A DNA stretch of 19,021 nucleotides from DASZCR01 sp035942915 (GTDB lineage Bacteria; Acidobacteriota; Blastocatellia; Pyrinomonadales; Pyrinomonadaceae). Under the pieces are notes generated by a model, which was not told the DNA's origin, did no database searches, and worked only from the letters and a program-made list of their open reading frames with translations. Within the stretch, counting starts at the first letter, position 1, and each line of letters starts with the position of its first letter. Below are positions 14,955 to 19,021 of the stretch, piece by piece. A program made the position numbers and the translations under genes. Location of the stretch: assembly GCA_035942915.1 (NCBI GenBank), contig DASZCR010000011.1, forward strand, positions 1 through 19,021. Direction: 5' to 3'.

Positions 14955-15560
14955 ATGCGTATCATCACGGGTCATTATCGCGGGCGGATTTTGAAGAGCC
15001 CGCCTTCGATGCAGATTCGTCCGACTTCAGACCGGATGCGTGAGAGTCTCTTTAACGTCCTTGCGCCGCGCGTCGAGGGCGCACGCGTGCTCGACCTCTG
15101 CGCGGGGACGGGCGCTATCGGCATCGAGGCTCTTTCGCGCGACGCCGCGTTTGTCACTTTCGTTGACCGCGCGCATAAGATGTGTGCGCTCGTCGAAGCC
15201 AATCTCGATTTGTGCGGTGTGCCTGAAGAGCTAACCGAGGTGGTGAAGAGCGATGCGGCCGAGTATCTGCGGCGCACGGTCGAGGGCAAGGGCGAAGACT
15301 GGCGCGGCGGCACGGAGCCTTGGGACATCATCTTCTACGACCCGCCCTACGCCTCCGATTACCTGCCCGTCCTCGAAACGATTGGCGCGCACACCTCAGA
15401 GCTTTTGCGCGATGGCGGGCTGGTCGTCGTCGAGCATCATCACAAGAACAAGTTGCGCGATGAGTTTGGCCGTGTCCGACGCCGACGCATACTCAAGCAG
15501 GGCGACTCCGCGCTCAGCTTTTACGCGGCCGCGCGTGCCGACGAAGAGGTAACCGGCTGA
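14955..15560 (+). CDS. rsmD: 16S rRNA (guanine-966 N2)-methyltransferase RsmD
   Basis: The 201-residue protein starts with the RsmD signature MRIITGHYRGRIL and RPTSDRMRESLFNVL. The SAM-binding motif VLDLCAGTGAIGIEAL begins at residue 45, and the catalytic DPPY is at 129-132. RsmD methylates G966 of 16S rRNA in the 30S subunit. The length is typical. There is no strong ribosome binding site; an AT-rich TGTTAAAT lies 12 nt before the ATG, and may be a -10 element giving a very short leader. Its stop overlaps the ATG of the next gene by one base (15560), so the two are probably translationally coupled. Confidence 0.96.
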   Translation: MRIITGHYRGRILKSPPSMQIRPTSDRMRESLFNVLAPRVEGARVLDLCAGTGAIGIEALSRDAAFVTFVDRAHKMCALVEANLDLCGVPEELTEVVKSDAAEYLRRTVEGKGEDWRGGTEPWDIIFYDPPYASDYLPVLETIGAHTSELLRDGGLVVVEHHHKNKLRDEFGRVRRRRILKQGDSALSFYAAARADEEVTG

Positions 15561-15961
15561 TGGAACAGAAAGGCAGAGAGCGTCGCCAGTCGCCACGCTT
15601 CGGCGTGAGTTTGCGTTGCGACGTGTCGCTGCCCGCCGAGGATGAAGACCTGCTTTTCCCGCAGGCGCGTCTCGAAGGCCGCACGCGCGACGTGAGCGAG
15701 TCGGGCATCGGCGTCCTGCTCTCGTCCATCTACATCGGCTTCGCCTGCGTCGTCGATGAAGGCCGCGCCTTGCGGCTCGCTCTCTCGCTCCCGTCCGGCT
15801 CGGTCGAGATGCACGCCACGCCCGCGCACTACGTCCGTCTCGACGAGAGAGGCGAGCAGACCTCTTATCTCGTCGGCCTGCGCATCACCGAGATGTCGGA
15901 CGACGACCGCGCGCACTACATCGAATACCTCTCCACGCTGGACAAATCCCAGCAGGTCTAG
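15560..15961 (+). CDS. PilZ-domain protein, likely cyclic-di-GMP receptor
   Basis: The 133-residue protein is essentially a single PilZ domain. The N-terminal RRQSPR motif supplies Arg9 and Arg13 (RxxxR). Asp44-Val-Ser46-Glu-Ser-Gly49 supplies the (D/N)xSxxG motif, and a beta-barrel pattern follows. Both cyclic-di-GMP binding motifs are intact, so binding is likely. No output domain is present, so it should act by protein contact. It overlaps rsmD by one base and ends 20 nt before the convergent gene. Its target is not visible; pilus or surface functions are only a general expectation for PilZ proteins. Confidence 0.88.
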   Translation: MEQKGRERRQSPRFGVSLRCDVSLPAEDEDLLFPQARLEGRTRDVSESGIGVLLSSIYIGFACVVDEGRALRLALSLPSGSVEMHATPAHYVRLDERGEQTSYLVGLRITEMSDDDRAHYIEYLSTLDKSQQV

Positions 15962-15983
15962 CGGCGAACGCCGCCGACTCTTT
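15961..15983 (+). terminator. Small hairpin between convergent genes
   Basis: GCGGC (15961-15965) pairs with GCCGC (15970-15974) around GAAC, followed by CGACTCTTTAAAAA. It sits in the 20-nt gap between the PilZ gene and the convergent minus-strand gene. The T tract is weak. Confidence 0.35.
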
Positions 15984-16422
15984 AAAAATCCAGCGGCTTC
16001 ACGTCGGGTTCGACCCAAGCCGCCCGCGCCTCGTCCGACATCAGCCGTTCCCTCGTGTAGTAATCGTAGATGAGACGCGCGTCGCCGTAGCTTTCCAACA
16101 GTTCGTCGAGCAGGCTGACGAAGGGGCGACCCTGCCCGACGCTTGCGAGGAAGCCTGCGACACGTCGCAGCCAGAAGAGCGTTATCGTCTCGTTGTAACC
16201 TGCCGCGCCGTAATGCGCGATGATACGCAGGAGGCTCTCTCTCATCTTCCGCGTCGCTTCCTGCTGCGTCGCGCGCGTCAGGTAGTAGAGCGCGACGGTT
16301 AAGTGCGCCGGATGTTTGAAGCGAGCGAGCGGCAGCGTGCAGTTTTCAAACTCTGCGACGAGCGTTTCGACCTCTCGGCACGTGCGATATGGGTTAAGCG
16401 TCTCTGTGGTGTCCGTTTGCAT
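15982..16422 (-). CDS. Conserved hypothetical protein, helical
   Basis: Read on the minus strand from the ATG at 16422, the product has 146 residues. The minus-strand sequence AAAGGAG lies about 10 nt before this ATG, so the longer frame that opens at 16536 is not needed. The protein looks mostly alpha-helical. Notable segments are NCTLPLARFKHPAHLTVALY, then HYGAAGYNETITLFWLRRV. The pattern of a histidine after a Leu-Pro stretch followed by HLTVAL recalls a widespread uncharacterised bacterial family, but I cannot name it. There is no signal peptide or membrane segment. It diverges from the zinc-ribbon gene, and its leader carries two terminator-like hairpins. Confidence 0.78.
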   Translation of the reverse strand: MQTDTTETLNPYRTCREVETLVAEFENCTLPLARFKHPAHLTVALYYLTRATQQEATRKMRESLLRIIAHYGAAGYNETITLFWLRRVAGFLASVGQGRPFVSLLDELLESYGDARLIYDYYTRERLMSDEARAAWVEPDVKPLDF

Positions 16423-16463
16423 GAACGTCTCTCTCCTTTCAATCTGCGACGAAGTGCGACCAA

Positions 16464-16510
16464 AGAAAAACCGCCCGCGCGCTCTTCTGTCGGGAGCGGC
16501 GCGCGGGCGG
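16464..16510 (-). terminator. Minus-strand terminator-like hairpin 1 (leader of the 146-residue gene)
   Basis: Arms 16471-16482 and 16499-16510 (CCGCCCGCGCGC and its complement) pair perfectly over 12 bp. On the minus strand the hairpin is followed by TTTTTCT (16470-16464), the mark of an intrinsic terminator. It lies about 42 nt upstream of the minus-strand start codon at 16422, where a terminator would block the gene unless regulated or unless transcription starts downstream. Confidence 0.75.
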
Positions 16511-16513
16511 CAC

Positions 16514-16553
16514 AAAAAGAAAGTTCGCGACGCCATGATTTGCGTCGCGAACT
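16514..16553 (-). terminator. Minus-strand terminator-like hairpin 2
   Basis: Arms 16522-16533 (AGTTCGCGACGC) and 16542-16553 pair perfectly over 12 bp around an 8-nt loop. On the minus strand the hairpin is followed by TTCTTTTT. It is in tandem with hairpin 1. As DNA it is also a perfect dyad that overlaps the proposed plus-strand -35, so an operator role is an alternative. Confidence 0.7.
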
Positions 16554-16567
16554 GAAGGCTTTATATC
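16540..16567 (+). promoter_or_regulatory. Putative promoter of the zinc-ribbon/NHL gene
   Basis: TTGCGT (16540-16545) and TATATC (16562-16567) are 16 nt apart. The -35 lies inside the right arm of the perfect dyad 16522-16553. Transcription would start near 16574, about 68 nt before the ATG at 16642. Confidence 0.45.
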
Positions 16568-16589
16568 ATGTCGCGGCCTCGGCCGCCAA
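16560..16589 (-). promoter_or_regulatory. Putative divergent promoter of the 146-residue gene
   Basis: On the minus strand TTGGCG (16589-16584) and an extended -10 TGATATAAA (TATAAA at 16565-16560) are 18 nt apart. The expected start, near 16553, falls at the first base of hairpin 2. The -10 boxes of the two divergent promoters share the same TTTATATC core. Confidence 0.5.
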
Positions 16590-16641
16590 GAACTTTCTTG
16601 ACGCGCCCTCTGAACGAAATCCCCAAACGCGTGGAGTCCTG

Positions 16642-17814
16642 ATGATTCATACCCTCAAGTGTCCTTCCTGCGCCGCGCCGCTCGACTACGCGGATGAAAA
16701 CGACAGGGTCTCGATTCGCTGCCCGTTCTGCAACAACACGGTCGTCGTCCCCGAAGCACTACGCAAAAAAGAGAACCCGCTCTCCATCTCCGTCAATCTC
16801 GGCACGCCGACGCGCACGCGTTCGTCCGCGCTGCCCGCTATCGTCGTCATCTTCATCGTCGTCATTGTCGCCTCAATCGTCGGCGTGATTTACGGACTGA
16901 CGCAAGCCTTCCGCTCGACGACCACTGCGCGCGTGCAGATTCCGACGCCGCAGTTCCCGCAGCTTCCCGCCTTCCCTGCTCCGCCGAACGCCTCGCCGTC
17001 GCCTGAAGGGATGGCGAAGATGACTCTCAAGTTCGGCAGCGAGGGCACGGGGCCGGGGATGTTCAACGACTCGCGCAGCATCGCGCTCGACGGCGAAGGA
17101 CGCATCTTCATCGGCGATTACACGGGCGGCCGCATACAGGTCTTCGACGCGACCGGCAAGTTCATCACGCAATGGATGGCCGACCAGGAGATGCCCTTGC
17201 GCGGGCTGACCGCAGACCGGCGCGGCACGGTCTACGTCGTCCAGCGCGGCAAGATTTCGCGCTACGAAGCATTGACGGGCAAGGCGCTCGGCGAGGTCGC
17301 TTATGAAGGCGGCTCAGGCTTTGACGATGCGGTGGCTTTGCCCGACGGCGGTCTGCTCGCCGCATGGTACAGAGGCTCGGACGACATCGTGCGCTTCGAC
17401 TCCTCAGGGCACGTGGCGAAGGTCATGCGCGCGGCCATCAGCGGGCAGAGCCGCCGCAGCGAGTTGAACATGAGAGTCGCCGCCGATGGACTCGGCAACG
17501 TCTATGCGCTCGGCACTTTCAACTCGGCCGTCTTCAAGTTCGCGCCCGACGGACGCTTCCTCAACAGGTTCGGCGGCTCCGGCGACCAGCAGGGACAGTT
17601 CCGCGCGCCCGATGCCATCGCCGTCGACGGACACGGACGCGTCTACGTCAGCGACATTCACGGCGTACAGGTCTTCGATTCTGACGGGCGCTACGTTGAC
17701 CGCTTCAAGACAGACGGCATCGCCTTCGGCATGATTTTCAACGACAAGAACGAGTTGTTCGTGGCCGCGCGTTCACACGTCATGCGCTTCGAGTTGAAGC
17801 CCCCGGCGAAATGA
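16642..17814 (+). CDS. Zinc-ribbon, single-TM, NHL-repeat protein
   Basis: From the ATG at 16642 (GGAG at 16633-16636) the product has 390 residues. An N-terminal zinc ribbon has CPSC (Cys7, Cys10) and CPFC (Cys27, Cys30). One membrane helix spans about 64-86. A Pro-rich linker (about 95-120) leads to a beta-propeller of NHL-like repeats to the end, with recurring blades such as GRIFIGDYTGGRIQVFD and GRVYVSDIHGVQVFD. The ribbon should be cytoplasmic and the propeller periplasmic. The propeller is a probable ligand- or protein-binding surface; no enzyme motif was seen. The frame continues upstream to 16303, but that part is antisense to the neighbouring gene and contains both hairpins, so I exclude it. 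Confidence 0.88.
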   Translation: MIHTLKCPSCAAPLDYADENDRVSIRCPFCNNTVVVPEALRKKENPLSISVNLGTPTRTRSSALPAIVVIFIVVIVASIVGVIYGLTQAFRSTTTARVQIPTPQFPQLPAFPAPPNASPSPEGMAKMTLKFGSEGTGPGMFNDSRSIALDGEGRIFIGDYTGGRIQVFDATGKFITQWMADQEMPLRGLTADRRGTVYVVQRGKISRYEALTGKALGEVAYEGGSGFDDAVALPDGGLLAAWYRGSDDIVRFDSSGHVAKVMRAAISGQSRRSELNMRVAADGLGNVYALGTFNSAVFKFAPDGRFLNRFGGSGDQQGQFRAPDAIAVDGHGRVYVSDIHGVQVFDSDGRYVDRFKTDGIAFGMIFNDKNELFVAARSHVMRFELKPPAK

Positions 17815-17889
17815 GCGGCGGGCTTGATGCGCTGGCGAAGGAAGACTGTTAATATCTGAGTCGAGTCTTTACTTAAAGGAATCATGACA

Positions 17890-18966
17890 ATGCTCGTGCT
17901 CGGCATCGAAAGCTCTTGCGATGAGACGGCGGCGGCCGTCGTGCGCAACGGCCGCGAGATGGTCTCTTCCGTCATCTCCTCGCAGATTGAAACGCATAAA
18001 AGGTTCGGCGGCGTCGTGCCCGAACTCGCTTCACGCGAGCATCTCGACAAGATTGTGCCCGTCGTCGAAGAGGCCTTCGAGCGCGCGGCCGTGCGCGCGG
18101 AGGAGTTGGACGGCATCGCCGTCACTGCCGGCCCCGGCCTCGTCGGCTCGCTGCTCGTCGGACTCTCTTACGCGAAGGGGCTGGCCTACGCGCTCTCGAA
18201 GCCTCTGGTCGGCGTCAATCACATCGAGGGGCACATCTATTCGGTCGTCTTCGAGAACCCGCCCATCGAGTACCCGGCCTTCGCGCTCATCGTTTCGGGC
18301 GGGCATACGAACCTCTTTCTGGTTCCTGAGCCGGGCAAGTACAAGGTGCTGGCGCGTACGCGCGATGACGCGGCCGGAGAGGCGTTTGACAAGGTGGCGA
18401 AGATGCTCGGACTCGGTTATCCGGGCGGCCCCATCATCGAGCGTCTGGCGCGCGAGGGCGACGCACGCGCCGTGCGCTTCAGCATTCCGCGCATGGGCGA
18501 CGGACGGCCGGACTTCAGTTTCAGCGGGCTTAAGACGGCCGTCTCGAAGCACGTCCGCGAGACAGGCTTGCGCCCGGTCGAGGCGGGCGCAGAACCTTCG
18601 CAGGCGATTAAGGATTTGGCGGCCAGTTTCCAGAGCGTCGTTGTGCGTTCGCTCGTCGGGACGACCGAGCGTCTGGCCGACGAGTATGCGCCGCGCACGC
18701 TCATCGTCGCGGGCGGCGTGGCCTGCAACGGCGCGCTCCGAGAAGCGGCGGCCGAGATGGGCGCGCGAAGGGGGCTGCCCGTCTACTTCCCCTCCCGCCA
18801 TCTCTCGACGGATAACGCGGCGATGATTGCCGCCGCCGGAACGGTCAAACTTCAGGCGGGCGAGCGCGCGGGCTTAGACCTCAACGCAGATGTCTCTCTG
18901 CGTCTCCAAAACATCGAAGTCGAAGACGATGCGCTCCGCCGGAGCCGCGTCCGCTACAGGCTCTAA
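17890..18966 (+). CDS. tsaD: tRNA N6-adenosine threonylcarbamoyltransferase TsaD
   Basis: The 358-residue protein starts MLVLGIESSCDETAAAVV, the classic TsaD opening. It shows the metal ligands His111 and His115 (HIEGH), ALIVSGGHTNLF, VAGGVACNGALR and STDNAAMIA with Asp308. TsaD transfers the threonylcarbamoyl group to A37 of ANN-decoding tRNAs, with TsaB and TsaE. An in-frame ATG at 17884 exists, but AAAGGA (17875-17880) is only 3 nt from it and 9 nt from the ATG at 17890. The 17890 start also places the metal-binding histidines at the same numbers as in E. coli. The gene follows the NHL gene by 75 nt and ends with its own terminator. Confidence 0.96.
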   Translation: MLVLGIESSCDETAAAVVRNGREMVSSVISSQIETHKRFGGVVPELASREHLDKIVPVVEEAFERAAVRAEELDGIAVTAGPGLVGSLLVGLSYAKGLAYALSKPLVGVNHIEGHIYSVVFENPPIEYPAFALIVSGGHTNLFLVPEPGKYKVLARTRDDAAGEAFDKVAKMLGLGYPGGPIIERLAREGDARAVRFSIPRMGDGRPDFSFSGLKTAVSKHVRETGLRPVEAGAEPSQAIKDLAASFQSVVVRSLVGTTERLADEYAPRTLIVAGGVACNGALREAAAEMGARRGLPVYFPSRHLSTDNAAMIAAAGTVKLQAGERAGLDLNADVSLRLQNIEVEDDALRRSRVRYRL

Positions 18967-18987
18967 AGAAAATCGAAAGTCGAAAGC

Positions 18988-19021
18988 CGCCCGTGCCTCA
19001 GTTGCGAGGGAGGCACGGGCG
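18988..19021 (+). terminator. Terminator-like hairpin after tsaD
   Basis: Arms 18988-18999 (CGCCCGTGCCTC) and 19010-19021 pair perfectly over 12 bp around a 10-nt loop. The window ends at the hairpin, so any T tract cannot be seen. It lies 21 nt after the tsaD stop. Confidence 0.75.

Noticed and set aside
16303..16641. N-terminal extension of the zinc-ribbon/NHL gene
   Set aside because: It is antisense to the 146-residue gene and runs through both hairpins; the ATG at 16642 has GGAG upstream and begins right at the zinc ribbon.
18031..18801. 256-codon minus-strand frame opposite tsaD
   Set aside because: Antisense shadow of a clear TsaD; no ribosome binding site or family resemblance.

Overview
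The window is GC-rich and densely coded, with mostly housekeeping genes plus surface-structure and signalling genes. Minor type IV pilins, an NtrC-type activator, a PEP-CTERM protein, a PilZ protein, a bacilliredoxin and a zinc-ribbon/NHL membrane protein together suggest a Gram-negative, diderm bacterium. An acidobacterium of the Blastocatellia/Pyrinomonadales type is my best guess. That is an inference from gene content and style, because no rRNA or other phylogenetic marker was compared.

Region 1 (1-4160): the tail of an upstream gene, a heptamer-repeat hairpin, then a well-formed sigma-54 (-24/-12) promoter at 309-324. This is followed by a tight four-gene operon of minor pilin-like proteins (GspH/FimT-, PilV-, PilW- and PilX-like, the GspH-I-J-K order), closed by a perfect 16-bp terminator. 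Region 2 (4160-7476): an NtrC-family sigma-54 activator with a receiver domain, which could plausibly act on the pilin promoter, followed 9 nt later by the lipid II flippase gene murJ. Region 3 (7477-8640): a 371-nt structured leader and a PEP-CTERM protein with its terminator. Region 4 (8640-11101): a gene-free stretch with an orphan terminator-like hairpin, then the NAD(P)H-hydrate repair gene nnr overlapping tsaE. Region 5 (11102-14103): bacilliredoxin and recG. Region 6 (14104-14876): a short, locally AT-rich HD-domain gene behind a good promoter; it looks like an acquired and truncated remnant of a larger protein. Region 7 (14955-15961): rsmD overlapping a PilZ gene. Region 8 (15982-17814): a minus-strand uncharacterised gene diverging from a zinc-ribbon/TM/NHL gene. 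The intergene carries two terminator-like hairpins and apparently overlapping divergent promoters. Region 9 (17821-19021): tsaD and its terminator.

The genes connect at a few points: tsaE and tsaD both serve tRNA t6A synthesis; rsmD acts in ribosome maturation; the sigma-54 promoter, activator and pilins form a likely regulatory unit. No CRISPR array, insertion sequence, tRNA or rRNA was seen. The most unusual items are the sigma-54/pilin unit with an atypical first pilin, the two tandem minus-strand terminator-like hairpins at 16464-16553, and the truncated low-GC HD gene. None amounts to a clearly new multi-gene system.
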